Assembly (NCBI GenBank): GCA_017311315.1
Contig: CM029636.1
Location: 25,456,043-25,520,042 of the forward strand
Source: Dendrocalamus latiflorus
Lineage: Eukaryota > Streptophyta > Magnoliopsida > Poales > Poaceae
Length of the DNA stretch: 64,000 bases
Direction of reading: 5' to 3'
The position numbers and the translations under genes were made by a program. The notes beneath the pieces were generated by a model. That model was not told the origin of the DNA. It saw nothing but the letters and a program-made list of their open reading frames with translations, and did no database searches. Every line of letters begins with the position of its first letter. The first letter of the stretch is position 1. Of this stretch, positions 31,609 through 42,859 are shown one piece after another.

Positions 31609-32330
31609 ACTGTAACATCCCATTTTTAGAAATAGCGACGTTGTATTTTCCGTAACAACATAGGAGTTCAGTTGTACACAGAAACAATATGATGCCTACT
31701 CACGAGCCTTTAAAGAGAATTAGTTTGATTAAAATATAACCAAACAGTCAAACCACAATAGGTTTGTAGATGTTCAAACCTAAAACTTAACTTATATTCA
31801 CAAGATCCAAATAAATCCCATAGGAACGTTTGAGTGTGGTCGTAATCTTCACACGAAAGCTAAAGCATCTTTTCTTCTTTTTGTGCCTGTTCTGATGAAA
31901 ATAAGTAAGTTGCGTACATTAGATACTCAGCAAACCACATAAGAATGCTATATAACTAATATGCAAGGAGTTTAAATGGATAGAGTCACATGTTATAATA
32001 TGATAACAATATATGCCAGTTTAGTGGCAAAGAACTGTGCATTTAAAATAGTAAAATAATATTTAATTAACAAAGAATTTGTCATCCACAATTTCCATAT
32101 TAAAATCCTCCAAATTCTATTTATGCATTGTCGCTAGAATCACCCATAAAACACAACTCCTTTGATCGAGAGCACGATATATTCGAATACCATTTATTAT
32201 ACTCTGTAGAGTTGCCCATCTTTACTAACAAGATTCGTAGGCTCGTAATGTCAAACTGTAGATACGCAACATGTTAGTGTGCAACTGAGATAAGGTAACA
32301 AAATCGTTCACTTCTCTCTCATTCTAGCTT
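31609..32330. mobile_element. Probable LTR fragment
   Basis: TGTAACATCCCATTTTTAG at 31611 looks like the start of the TGTAACATCC LTR class. Further on, tacattagatactcagcaaa matches, in reverse, the gagtactctatgtactc motif near LTR ends. The mixed orientation suggests a rearranged remnant. Borders and target duplications were not found. Confidence 0.35.
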
Positions 32331-32757
32331 CCACCTTGTCGGCTCGAGGCCAAACAACTTTGTTGGAAACCCACGGGCTAGGGCAAAATTCGCAGCACCG
32401 ATGCTGGGTGGACCTATCATTGTGACAAATGGAAGTGACTTATTTAGTCCCAAATTCAATTCCACCCCTTTTTTGTGGGCTATCTCCAAACCTTGTGATA
32501 GCTACCCCTCCTGTAGACATTCGACTTAATCGAGCAGTGTACTAAATCAAATTTAATAAGTCAAAACTTGTGGTTGGGCGATTTCTGGGTCTTTTAGTTA
32601 ATGCAAGTCTCTAATCCTTATGAGGTTGACATTCACATACCATATGCCCACCGGCACCACACCACCATATCCAAACCAAAGCCTCGAATCCTAGAGTGAG
32701 GTAGTGGGCTCCAAACAACTAGTGGCTTCCTAATAGCCTCATCTCTAGTACCATTTT
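32331..32757. other. Flank of the patatin pseudogene, nothing recognised
   Basis: The sequence downstream of the minus-strand pseudogene shows no further patatin similarity and no poly(A) tail. Confidence 0.45.
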
Positions 32758-33245
32758 AAAGTCTATCGGCTGCACAGCTGGCCACACAGACGTCGCTAAG
32801 GCGGAAGTCAAAGTTGCTCCCAACGGTGTCGGTGCTCGAGAACATGAAGGGCGTGGCCATGGTGAGGTTGTAGCATGGCATGTGCAATGACGCAATGGTG
32901 TCCTTGAGCATAGCGTTGCTGAACACCCGCTAGAAGGACCTCTCCACCTTCCACATGCCATCGCAGAACAACATCGCCGTGAGCACCCCGCCCGCGCCGG
33001 TGCCCGCCTCCACGTCGAAGAAGTCCACCACGTGTTCATCCGGGTCACCGACGTGCTGGCGCAGCCTGACCTCGGGCTAGGCAAGCATGGCCACAGCGAG
33101 CAGCACGTCCCCCACGCCTGCCCCATAGCCATCGATGGCCAGCACCCGCACTCACCTGTCACTTGCGCCAAGAAACAGTCTCGCTAGCGTCTCTGGCCTA
33201 GACAAGCACGCGGCTCCACTGAACAAGAACTTGCTCTCCAACTGT
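32758..33245 (-). pseudogene. Patatin-like phospholipase (pPLAIII class) fragment with stop codons
   Basis: On the minus strand the translation reads SKFLFSGAACLSRPETLARL, then a stop, VRVLAIDGYGAGVGDVLLAV and DFFDVEAGTGAGGVLTAMLF. After another stop it continues RVFSNAMLKDTIASLHMPCY and NFDFRLSDVCVASCAA. This is the N-terminal half of the patatin domain. The GTGAGG motif in place of GTSTGG and the altered anion-hole loop mark the pPLAIII class, which are acyl hydrolases of membrane lipids. At least three in-frame stops and the loss of the C-terminal half make it a dead copy. No promoter was seen. Similarity ends at about 32758, where a stop follows CAADRL. Confidence 0.8.
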
Positions 33246-33249
33246 TGAT

Positions 33250-33520
33250 GCTTACAATTTTGTTTGGCCACCTAGGCCCCACCTGTGTGCCCTAGGTGCT
33301 AGGCGGCCACCCACCACTTGAAGTTGCACTCTGAATCACCTGAAGTTGCAAGTGATTTTTTTGAAGGGGGCTGCAATTTTAGTTGATTGAGAGTGCAACT
33401 TTAGTTGCACTCTGAATCACCTAAAGTTGCAGGTGTTTTTTAGGGGACTGCAACTTCAGTTGATTAAGAGTACAATTTCAGATGACTAAAAGATAAAAAA
33501 ATTTCAGCCGCTTGTGCAAT
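33250..33520. repeat. Short internal repeat around gttgcactctgaatcacct
   Basis: gttgcactctgaatcacct-aagttgca occurs at about 33324 and 33407, and ttagttgattgagagtgcaa occurs twice with changes. The period is about 80 bp. No coding potential is seen. Confidence 0.7.
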
Positions 33521-33649
33521 AGCAAAACTGATGTAAGGCCCATCTTATCTGGTCGGTGGTGCCATTGGATTTGACGGCTGGACAAAAATTCGATCTTGAC
33601 CGACCTATATAGGTAGAAGCCGGCGAGAAGGTGTCTAAGAGAAGATTAG

Positions 33650-33905
33650 GGTCTATTTATATTAACTTTTGTTGATGATTTTTTTATTTATAAATAGTAA
33701 TAAGTTTAGAGAAGTCGTACGAAGAGAGAGACACTCGCGTGCGATTTTTCATCGATATAAATAAAGCCACTATAATATCTACTATAATTAACTAGTGGAC
33801 TTCGCCTTAAAAAAAGTACTCTGTTTGAAAGTTAGATACCGCAAGAAATCATTTACTGTAAAAAGCAGTTTTTAGAAACCAATACGAACAGAACCTCAGC
33901 TGGGG
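33650..33905. mobile_element. MITE, family A, diverged
   Basis: The motifs atcgatataaataaagccac, ctataattaactagtgga, actctgtttgaaag and ttactgtaaaaagcag match the copies at 36981 and 48366. The terminal gaacag motif is at 33889. Confidence 0.6.
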
Positions 33906-34224
33906 CTTTTGTAGCCAGGAGATACAACATTGCCCCCGAAGTTCTAGTTATTTACTCCTCATTTGTCACTAATATAAAAAACCAATAACTCTTCATCCCT
34001 TGTGTCATTTCCAAACCTTACCAAATAGGCTAGACCAGGCCCGAGGCACAATATTGTTAGTTTAGCTCAGACAGAATATGACATAAACAGTAAACGAGTG
34101 GTGCTAGCCCCGCATGGTACGCACATTACCGTACCGAGGCACGATATGATGTAGCTCGACACGGTACTTACCCTCCCCTAAATCCCTGGGAGACCAGGTC
34201 TGCTCAGAAGAGTGCAGCAACTCT

Positions 34225-34425
34225 CCTATGGTAGTGCAATAAAATTACTTGTGTTAGGGTTACTACACTCTTTTGAGTGCAGACGGGTGACTTGCAGTAA
34301 AATTACTTGCGATTGATAATAAAATTATTTATGACTAATAGTAAAAAAATTGTGACTAATAGTAAAATTACTTATGATTAACAGTAAAACTATTTATGAC
34401 TAGTAGTAAAGTTACTTATAGGCCA
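34225..34425. repeat. Tandem repeat, unit about 24 bp (agtaaaattacttatgact)
   Basis: Seven or so units of the type (a/g)actaatagtaaaattactta follow each other with point changes. Confidence 0.85.
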
Positions 34426-35120
34426 TTGGGCTAAGTGTGCTCGGGGTCGGCCTAACCCCTCTCCGTGTCATGCCTGGGTCGGAGAGCAGGCATGTGAGTC
34501 GGCATGACACGATACAGTAACTTATTTGAACCAGCCGTGTCAGACGTAATCGGGTTGTGCCCTATTCGAACCATGTTGTGCCATGCCGGACGACCTATTT
34601 GGCCAGGTCCCATTTCTCCCCTACATCTCCTGACTCCTCTCCTGCCCGGAAGCTCACCCGATTCATGGGCTAGGGTTTGGCAGCTTTCCACCCTATCTCC
34701 TCGTCATCACCTTCCACCTGCAGGATTCACATTCTACCTTGTCTCCTCATCCCCGTTGTTATCCTTTCGCCTTTCCTGGGTCACCGAGCCGGCGCCGCCT
34801 CCCAGACTCCGTCTCCACCCGAGCTGGCACCGCCTTCCATCTCCGTCGCCGGTGGACTCCACGAAGCTTTCCTCAGGCCACAACGCCTTTGCTTGGCCCA
34901 CTGCCGTCTCGTCCCCAGCTCCGGCCTCCACCTTGACATGGCACCGCCTCCTCCCCAACTCCATCCCCAGTTGGATCTGGATTTTTTTGTTGTTGTTGCC
35001 GATTCATGTGTTCATGTGCGTTGGATCTGTCCAGGCACTGGTTATTAGCGAAAACAAGTTGCTGATCAAAGCTAAGCTACTACTGTCGCTACCCCCCCCC
35101 CCCCCCCCCCAAAAAAAAAG
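34426..35120 (+). other. GC-rich region ending in C18A9; no recognised gene
   Basis: The region has promoter or 5' UTR-like composition and a 226-residue plus-strand frame of low complexity (Ser/Pro/Leu-rich) with no recognised domain. It ends in a homopolymer run of C then A (35092-35119). It is too ambiguous to call as a gene. Confidence 0.3.
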
Positions 35121-35644
35121 AAAGGAAAGAACTGTTAGAAATTTAGGCACAGCACTCACAGCTCGGCATGCAGAATATCAGTGATGCAACGCACTAGCTA
35201 CGCAGCTGCTGTGAACTAGAACATCATGAAAATGAGTGACTATATATGTAAGTATTTCATTTGAAATATATATGGATTATTTTACTTTTTTGTGAACTTC
35301 ACAGCTAGCTGGCTCATATGAGATATAACATGTCATCAGATTCGGCAGGACGTCGTTAGATATGTAGATGCAAGAAAAGTATTATTATTGAATAGCTAGC
35401 TGCACTACGCGCATTAAGAATCCCATGTACATCTTTGTTCTCTTTAGAAATAAAGATACATACTTGAATCTACTTGTGATCCAGTCTTGACTCTCGACAA
35501 ACGCCAATACTACATAATTCTAGCATCTGTCAGCAAACAGCTCATCAGTTGTATTTTATATACAGATGAAACATTTCGATTAGAAATGGTCGCTCTGAGT
35601 GTGCAAGCAAATTGCTTGTATATACGACGTCGTCTCTTAAAACC
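35121..35644. other. Intergenic sequence, nothing recognised
   Basis: AT-rich sequence without gene or repeat signal. Confidence 0.45.
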
Positions 35645-35910
35645 ATATTCCCTCTATTTATAAATACATGTCATTTTAGATATGGATGTAAGTCAAACTT
35701 TCAACTTTGATTATCAATATCTTTTAAATATTTAAATTGGATACATGAAAATCATATATATATATATATTATCTCAAAAATTACTTTTATAATATTATAA
35801 CTTTATTAGATTTTATAAATATATTACAATATAAATTAGTGATTAAAGTTATGTTTTAAAGATCATCGATGTTTAAAATGACTATTTGTGACCTGAGAAA
35901 GTATATGACA
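35645..35910. mobile_element. Stowaway-like (Mariner-type) MITE, decayed
   Basis: The left end attccctctatttataaata resembles the ctccctccgtttta consensus of grass Stowaway elements. An AT-rich core follows with aaagtt-type motifs. The right end ttaaaatgactatttgtgac is only partly complementary. A related AT-rich stretch is at 18782-18960. Confidence 0.55.
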
Positions 35911-35974
35911 TTGATGTTGCGCCGGTGCCGGGGCAAAAATGTGACAATCCAATTCAAGGCTACCTGGAAGTTAA

Positions 35975-36172
35975 GGGCATGTTCTTTTTGGTTGTGACTT
36001 ATGGCTGCGATTTATGCCTTTTAGCCCTAATGCGAGCGCTCGTATGAATGAACCAAAAACCGATAAGCCGTTTCTAAAAGGCTATCTCGATAAACCACTT
36101 TAAAATGATTGTTTGTTTATTAAAGAGAAGTCATAAGCCATAAGTTAAAATAAGCTAAAAAGAACAAGTCCT
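35975..36172. mobile_element. MITE, family A, with gttctttttgg ends
   Basis: gggcatgttctttttggttg at the left is mirrored by taagctaaaaagaacaagtc at the right. The interior includes acttatggct and agtcataagccataagt. Terminal complementarity and about 200-bp size fit a hAT-like MITE. Confidence 0.7.
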
Positions 36173-36269
36173 AGGATTCAAGACTAATGGTGTGTAGTTG
36201 GGCTTCTCGGCCCATGTAAGTTCTGGCCAGGTTACGTACTCTCCGAAATTAATCACCATTCGTGGCCCC

Positions 36270-36545
36270 GCTCATTTCAGCTTCAGGTTTTGGCTTCTGG
36301 CTTATTTTTTACTATTCATAAATTTCGTGTTTTTCTGAATTTTTGGCTTTTTTTAAGCTTTTTTGCCGGTTTTTTTTCCGTATTCGTTTGCGTTGTCCAT
36401 GATGACCTAGCATATTTTTTCTATTTTTAAATTTTTTAAATTTAATTACGCCAAATAAGCCACATTTAATTACAGTGAAATTTCAGCCGCTGCGGTGTAA
36501 TTTCAGCCATAAACCGCAGCTTTTCAATTCGACCGAGCGGGGCAA
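36270..36545. mobile_element. MITE-like, family B
   Basis: It contains ctgaatttttggctttttt, ttttccgtattcgtttgcg, ttaattacgccaaataagcc and taatttcagccataaacc. The same order appears at 47448-47705 and, in reverse, at 20030-20240. Confidence 0.62.
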
Positions 36546-36980
36546 AAGTCAAGGCAAGTATTAAGTGAAAGGTATAAATTAAGTAAAAGCCTCAGGAGTT
36601 CATCATCATGCCATGCCATGCTCTCTTGGATAAACTTTTAACCTGTTTGACGTAGGTGGAACGAATACGATGATTTTCAATTAGCTTTTGGCAAGCGTGC
36701 ATGCTTAGGGATAATCTATGATATCTTTAGACCATGATGACTTAGGCAACCTGATTTGGACGGACCCTTCTTTTATAAGCTATCCTATCCGGCGCTTAAA
36801 CCAGCCTCTGTAACATGTGACTTCATGCTTTGGCTAGTTAATATCTTGGCGATTGCTTCAAACCATGGGGGTGGTAGGTAGAGGTAGAAGGTTAGCTGCA
36901 TTATCTTCTTGTCATGGTACGATGGTTTGAAAGGAGCTAGAAGCATAAAGAAATCGCTGCCTCCAATGAGGAAACTTTGG

Positions 36981-37214
36981 GTCTCTTTTTTTTTAAGCTG
37001 CAGTTTATGGTTTTTGTTGTGGTTTATAGTTTTTGGTTATTTATGTAAGAGATTATGGAGTGACTGAAATTCACGTATGGCTTTTGCCGATATAAATGAA
37101 GTTGGTACAATATGTACTACAATTAACTTAGTAGATTCCATCTTGAAAAGACACTCTGTTTAAAAACTAGTTACTGTAAAAAAAAGCCAAAAGTAACAAA
37201 AGAACATGCCCTTT
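36981..37214. mobile_element. MITE, family A
   Basis: Motifs ttatgtaagagattatggag, ttgccgatataaatgaagtt, actacaattaacttagtaga and actctgtttaaaaac match the copy at 48366 in order. The right end acaaaagaacatgccc corresponds to the family terminus. Confidence 0.7.
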
Positions 37215-37442
37215 CTTAGGTTGTGCTCATTTGGATTTAATATTTTAGTTTCTAGCTTTTTAATTTTTTTCTAACTTTTTGGTTTTTTTAGATTTTATTA
37301 TATTTTATTTTTTATTGTCCATGGTGATATAAATTTTTTAATTTTTAAGAATTAATTATGCTGAAAAAGTTACTAGCAATTACAATAAAAAAAACTGCTA
37401 AACTATCAGAAAAGCTAGAGGTTAGTTTTAAAAGCCCAAATA
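37215..37442. mobile_element. MITE-like, family B, diverged
   Basis: The segment gtgctcatttggatttaata to aaagcccaaataaacacc has weakly complementary ends. Its interior motifs (ctttttggtttttttagatt, attgtccatggtgatata, aattaattatgctgaaaaag) resemble the copies at 36270 and 47448. Confidence 0.5.
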
Positions 37443-38094
37443 AACACCAATGGAGAGAATGAAGTACTAAGGACCTATCTAATTGAGCATGTCGTATCTG
37501 CATCATCGTCGTCGTCGTCGTTGTCAACGAGTAGATGAACAAACGTGCGCCGCCGTCGTCTCTTTCCGCTGTCCTGCAACAACAGTACACTAGTAGTCCA
37601 TTGACAATTGTTTCGGCCGGTGACGACGTTTCGCCATTGTATTGGTCCACCAACGCACAGATATATGTAGCTGGAGATGCATGCTTCAGTGTTGAATTGT
37701 GGACAGATCGACCTTTACTTTGTCATTTGGTTGGACTCTCACCAAAATCTAACTGGTTTGTCCTCGAGTATCTGTCTTCGGTTTCCAGTGGTACATTAAG
37801 CAAGAATTAATGTTGTGATGTTGAATAACTGAACATTACTACCATGCGAAGTGGTATAAGATCCATCTCCACGTAACTGACGGAGGTGCCTAGCCTAGGT
37901 ATATTCCAACTTCCAGCGGATCGAGTAATCTGCTTATTTCCAGTTAAGTGGATAAGGACTGAAATTGCACATGTCAGCAAGCTCGCCGCCTAGTATAGTA
38001 CAATGCCAACCTCACTACATAGGACCAGAACAACTTTCCAGGTTCCAATATTAACGAGACGCAGCATATATTGGAATTAATCTTGATAATTTGT
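37443..38094. other. Intergenic sequence with a small unassigned frame
   Basis: A 91-residue plus-strand frame (37535-37810) has no recognised similarity. The rest shows nothing notable. Confidence 0.4.
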
Positions 38095-39175
38095 ATATGG
38101 TCAAGATGTTTATACGTAGTCGATAGTCGATAATCGACAGGAGTGGTCGATAGTCGACGGTCGTAGTCGTCAGTGCATACTCGGAGACGACCGTGGTCGA
38201 GATGGCCGTGGTCGAACGCTCATGGTCGAAGACGCTAGTGGTCGAATGACCATGGTCGAAGATGGCCATGGTCGGATGACTGTGGTTGAAGATACCTATG
38301 GTCGAGATGACTGTGGTCGAGATGGCTGTGGTCGAACGCTCATGGTCGAAGACGCTAGTGGTCGAACGCCCGTGGTCGAAGATGGCCGTGGTCGAAAGAT
38401 GCCCGTGGTCGAGCCACCGTGCGTGGTCGATAACGACCACGTTGTAAGTGGTCGGCTACAACCACGCTGAAGTGGGCGGCTACGACCACATTGAGAACGG
38501 TCGGTACGACCACGTTGGGAACAACTGGTAACGACCACGTTGTGTGGTCGGAGGTCGTACGACCACGTTGTGTGCTCGGAGGAGGGTATGACCACGTTGT
38601 GCGTGATCGAAGCTAGTTATGACAATGTTGTGCGAGGTCGGAGCTCGTTACGACCATGGTGTGTGTGGTCGTAACAGAGCCTTGTGTGTGATCGGAGCTC
38701 TGATTGGGCAGCAGGTGCGGTGGAGCACTACAGCTACTGTCAACGCTCGGATTGGGCGACAGTTGTGGTGGAGCACTGAAGCTATCAATAGTGATGGAAC
38801 AGAGCAGCGCAGCGAAGCACAGTGAGCAGTCTGCGTCATCTGCAGCTGAGCAGTCATGAGTCGACTGATCAGAATAGCTCAGCGGAATTGCAGCTGAGTG
38901 GTCGGGCGAGCGGCGGAGCAGTTGGGTGCGCTCTGCCTGGTTGTCTATATATACCTTGTAACCTCTGTGTAATGTTTGAGAGTGTGAGAGTGAAGAAAAA
39001 AGGAAGAAAATTGCCCCCAAATACTCTCCACCGCGTTTCGACTTAGTCCTCTGTTTATCTTCGCCGTAGTCGTTAGAAGCTGGTCGGAGGCACACTGTGT
39101 GCCGTCCGACAACAGCAGCAAAGACCCTATCGTAGTGACTTTGAGCGTGTAGATCCGATGCCGGTTTTTTTCAAA
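38095..39175 (+). repeat. GTGGTCGAA repeat block 3 followed by an LTR-like promoter region
   Basis: From 38120 to 38660 the sequence is built of variable units of gtggtcgaa, gatggccgtgg and acgaccacgttg. A TATA box (gtctatatataccttg, about 38943) follows, then a leader-like part (gtgtgagagtgaagaaaaaa, ttgcccccaaatactctcca) of the kind found in LTR R/U5 regions. Its ends and target duplication were not found. Minisatellite plus TATA plus leader suggests a solo LTR or LTR fragment on the plus strand. Confidence 0.55.
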
Positions 39176-39503
39176 TAGCGTATACCTGTGTGTTGGCATC
39201 TCAAACCACAGTACCAAATGAAGAAACGTGCATGACGATCATGAGGCTTGTAATTGCACAATACCCGTAGGTTACATCCTTGTACATGGAAATGAAAACG
39301 ACAAACCCATAAATCACACAGCAAGATTTCTGAATTTGTGGATCGGTCACGGCAAGAATCCTGTCTATCTGTCGTACATCTCTTCTCTGCAGGAAATCCA
39401 AATGGAACAATCGGTAAAATCCCTCAGCTCTGCTTCTCGCATTGCAGTTTCAGTTGTAGTAATTCACATCTCGTTGATCGGTGCAGATTCTAGTAGCGGT
39501 TTA

Positions 39504-40905
39504 CTACTGCATCTGCAGGTGGTTGTTCAGTAGCAGCTGCTGGTTGCGGTACTGAAAGCCACCCTGATCTGCAAGCTGCTGGTTGCGGTAGCTGCCAAAG
39601 TTGCTGATCCTTGGATCACTTCGCAGTGCAAGTTTATTCGTAAAATTGCTGCCATCCTCCACGGATGTAGCACTATGCGTCAGTACTCTCTTCCTTTTCA
39701 AGCCATTAAAATTGGCGCTATAACCTGAACATGTTTCTACTTGCGTATCGATGTGGTTGTTTACGTTGCTTTCGTAGTAAAGTGTTTGGCATGGAGGCGT
39801 TGCGTAGGTAATCAGTGGGCTTGGCAGTGGCTCAAGCGGAGCGTCAGATGAGCCGTCGAGGAGGAGGAGCTGCGAGAGCTCGGAGTAGTCCATGGTGTCG
39901 AGGAGATCTGTGAGGGAGCACGACTTGGTCATCAGGGGACGGGACTGACCATCACCAGCAGGGGCTTCAGACTTGGGTGAGGCTTCCTCGACGTTCAGAG
40001 AACCTTCCTCCACAGTTGAGCCCTCCTCCTGCTCTTGGTCATCGCAAGAGAAGTGCTGGAAATCGTTGCTCCTCTTGTAGATTCTGCACAGCACCCAGTC
40101 GTCCAACTGAATGACATCGACACAGTAAAGAATTAGCAACATGCAAATAAACAATTAACCCTACATAGTGTATTTGACCACCAAAGGAAAGGGAAAAGAA
40201 GAAGAAATCACACCCTCATGGAGGATCCTCTACGGTGCTTGCTCCTGCTAGCCGTCGCCGCCGCGGTGAGGCGGTACTCGTGCATGATCCAATCTGTTTT
40301 GACACCCTTTGGAGGCTTACCCCTGTAGAACACCAGCTGCTTCCTGACCCCGATGCTTTCGCTCGTCGGAGTTGATAAGATGGCCTTGTCAGTGCCGGTG
40401 GCCTTCCAGTAGCCCGATCCAGCGGCGCGGTTCGGCCGGGCACCGTTGGGGTACTTGCGCTCCCTCGGACTGAAGAAGTACCACTCCTTTTCTCCGAACA
40501 GGGCCTTGCCTGCAAGATTATGGAGACTCTCATCACTATGTATGTATACATATGTGTTCTGCACTTGCTAAAAACCACGAAGCTGATTCACTGAAAGGTC
40601 CTATGTTCTGTGCTGTGTACATGATATATATATATATGTTCTCTACTTGCTAAAAAACAGGCATGGAAACATGGTAATTAAAAGGTCTTATTGTGATCTG
40701 GGGGGTCGATCTGTGTGTTAATTCAGTTCAGTTAGTTACCAGGAAGATCCCATGGGTTGCACTCGTAGATATTGACCTCAGCAACGATAGGCGCAGGGCA
40801 CGCCATGGAGGCGGCCTGGTTCGTGAGGTAGTGAACAATCAGCTCCTCGTCCGTGGGGTGAAACCTAAAACCAGCTGGAAGAGCAGGCATGCTGGTGCTC
40901 GGCAT
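39504..40905 (-). CDS. NAC-domain transcription factor, three exons, 354 aa
   Basis: Exons are 40905-40740, 40509-40214 and 40106-39504. Donors are G|GTAACTAAC and AGG|GTGTGA; acceptors are CTTGCAG and CATTCAG. Codons join in frame (G/K at the first junction, MR/LDDW at the second), at the usual positions of NAC introns. All five NAC subdomains are present: A (LPAGFRFHPTDEELIVHYL), B (PIVAEVNIYECNPWDLP), C (WYFFSPRERKYPNGARPNRA, AGSGYWKATGTDK), D (FYRGKPPKGVKTDWIMHEYR) and E (DWVLCRIYKR). The domain binds DNA in the nucleus as a dimer. The C-terminal half (about 165-354) is acidic and Ser-rich, then Asn/Gln-rich with a repeated YRNQQL, typical of activation regions. No C-terminal membrane helix is seen. 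The gene appears intact. The precise NAC subgroup was not fixed. Confidence 0.93.
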
Positions 40906-40946
40906 GGTCAGCGTTTCAATCGATGTTGGTCACAGTGAGCAGCTGG

Positions 40947-40988
40947 AAGGGAGAAGAAGAAGAAGAAGAAGAAGAAGAAGAAGAAGAT
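40947..40988 (-). repeat. (GAA)n/(CTT)n microsatellite in the NAC 5' UTR
   Basis: About twelve GAA units (CTT on the coding strand) lie 40-80 bases before the ATG. CT-rich tracts are frequent in grass 5' UTRs and vary in length between lines. Confidence 0.9.
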
Positions 40989-41085
40989 AGCTACTTCCTA
41001 TCGGCTTAATTATCTGCTTTGTGGTAATTTGATATTGATCTACAGGGAGGCTTGAAATTTTTGAGATGGAGGGTCTGGGCCTCGG

Positions 41086-41093
41086 ATTTATAG
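41086..41093 (-). promoter_or_regulatory. TATA box of the NAC gene
   Basis: On the minus strand the sequence reads gcgctataaatccgagg, a good TATA box about 180 bases before the ATG, leaving a 5' UTR of about 150 bases that includes the CTT tract. Confidence 0.72.
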
Positions 41094-41199
41094 CGCCATG
41101 CTCCTTGTCTGCTTGTAGTAGTTGATTAAGCGAGGTGGGTGGGTGGATTAGTACGACAGTCGATGGCACAATAGACAATTACTGTTAGCTTATGTCATC

Positions 41200-42859
41200 A
41201 GGGTTAATGGCTTACTCCTCCTGATCCCAAATGTAACTGTCTGTCTTAGAATTTGCGTCGGTTAAACATTTTGACCGTCAGTATATAAAGAATTACCAAG
41301 TTTGACGATACGAATGACTAATCTGCCCTTGGGCGTAGTCGTCGGCGTGGCTAGCTCCACGTAAGGCACTCGTGTGAAATGAAAGCGAAGGGAATGGTTT
41401 TGATAAGAAGACGACGGCGTGTCGACTTTTCGTCGCCGCCAATGATAGGTGATGGACAGTTTGGCAGTTTGTGGCCAGCTCGTGCGTGCCCTCCCTGGAC
41501 TGCTCCTTTTTTTTCTCTCAAGTTGATTGATAAGTGCATGGCCCACCTCGTGGAATTCGTGTGATACCTACATCGAACTAGTCACGTATTTGTTAGTGTA
41601 GCTTTTTTTAAAAAAACAAAACATCGGGTTTAGCAAAAATAACATTATTTATTAATTCGAAAGGTACGGTAGGTGAGATATGTCACCTATCGCGCCTAAG
41701 AAACTCATAGGGACAAGCTTGCGCAGGTACATGCGCGGACACGACAGGACATGGCCAATAGCAGCAGCAGTGGAGCTACCGAGCTCCCGTAGATCCGCAA
41801 CTGCCTACCAAGCCGGCCTTGCTCGGTAAGGCGCTGCCGGGCAACCCAGGCTCGACAGGTGGCCGAGGCAGGTGAGCAGACGTGCTGGCTGGCTTTGCTA
41901 CTGGTAGGAAGAGATTCCTTCCCGCATGGCTAACCACGACAACGCGACGAAAGGCGACGTTTGATTCTGCTGTCGTTCGCATCCACGTGAGCTTGCGTGG
42001 GAATTTCGTCGCGAACATCTTCCGGCGTACATAAATTGGGAGGCCTCAGTCTGCCCTCTCAATCGAACCGCACTCAATTTCTTTCCTACTGACCGAGAAA
42101 GCAGTGAGGGAGGGAAAGGAAAGAGAGATTGAAAGGCGAGTTTGTAATATATTTTTGAGGTGGTTTAGTTGTGATTTACGATCTTTCATAGTTAAAGTAT
42201 TATGGAGCAGGAGAAGACCTTTTGGAAAATGTATGCTTCATTTGCATGCGAGCCGCGTGCTTAATGTGTTGTTAGCATTTTATTAGCATAACAATGGCTT
42301 TTTAATATAGACTGCGCTAGGTAACCAAGTTCAGTTAATGGATGTTCTTCTGTAATTAGCTATGTTTAGGACGTATTAGTGGTGAGAATGATTATTTATT
42401 GTAAATAGCTGCAGAAATACGGGCCAAAAAGATAGCTAAAATATTTTTATGTATGTCTACACATATATATTTGTTACGCTCGTACGATTATAGAAAGTTG
42501 TAGAAACTGATGGTTTGGTACGCACTGCTAGTTGTAGTGTCTCTATGTATATATGTATGCATATACGTGTGTGTGTGTATATGTATACATGTATTTAGCC
42601 ATATTGAACTTTTTTTGCAAATAGTTGAAGAAATACGCATCGTCATTTGTAGTGTTTCCAATGCGTGCGCAATTTATGAAATATGTACGTAAGTCTGCGC
42701 CATGATTATTCTCGATTATGGTCAATTGTATTATCGTTGGACATTGACACATTATTTTGTGTACTGTGGGGAATGGCTATTGGTAGCAATCACAAGCGTG
42801 GCATGTTGCTGGACCCATCTTAGGATAGGCAGCATCGTTGTCGAGCATGGTCAAGCATT
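41200..42859. other. Intergenic region upstream of the NAC gene
   Basis: No gene was recognised. The part at 41680-42110 is moderately GC-rich with short frames on both strands. AT-rich sequence with scattered (GT)n/(TA)n steps follows (about 42555-42600). Confidence 0.45.

Noticed and set aside
32719..33171. 150-residue minus-strand open frame over the patatin fragment
   Set aside because: It is the wrong frame; family motifs are in another minus frame with stops.
35092..35119. C18A9 run as a possible retroposon tail
   Set aside because: No source gene or target duplication next to it; homopolymer length may also be sequencing noise.
34504..35184. 226-residue plus-strand frame
   Set aside because: Crosses a C18A9 homopolymer run and is Ser/Pro/Leu-rich without a domain; recorded only as a GC-rich region.
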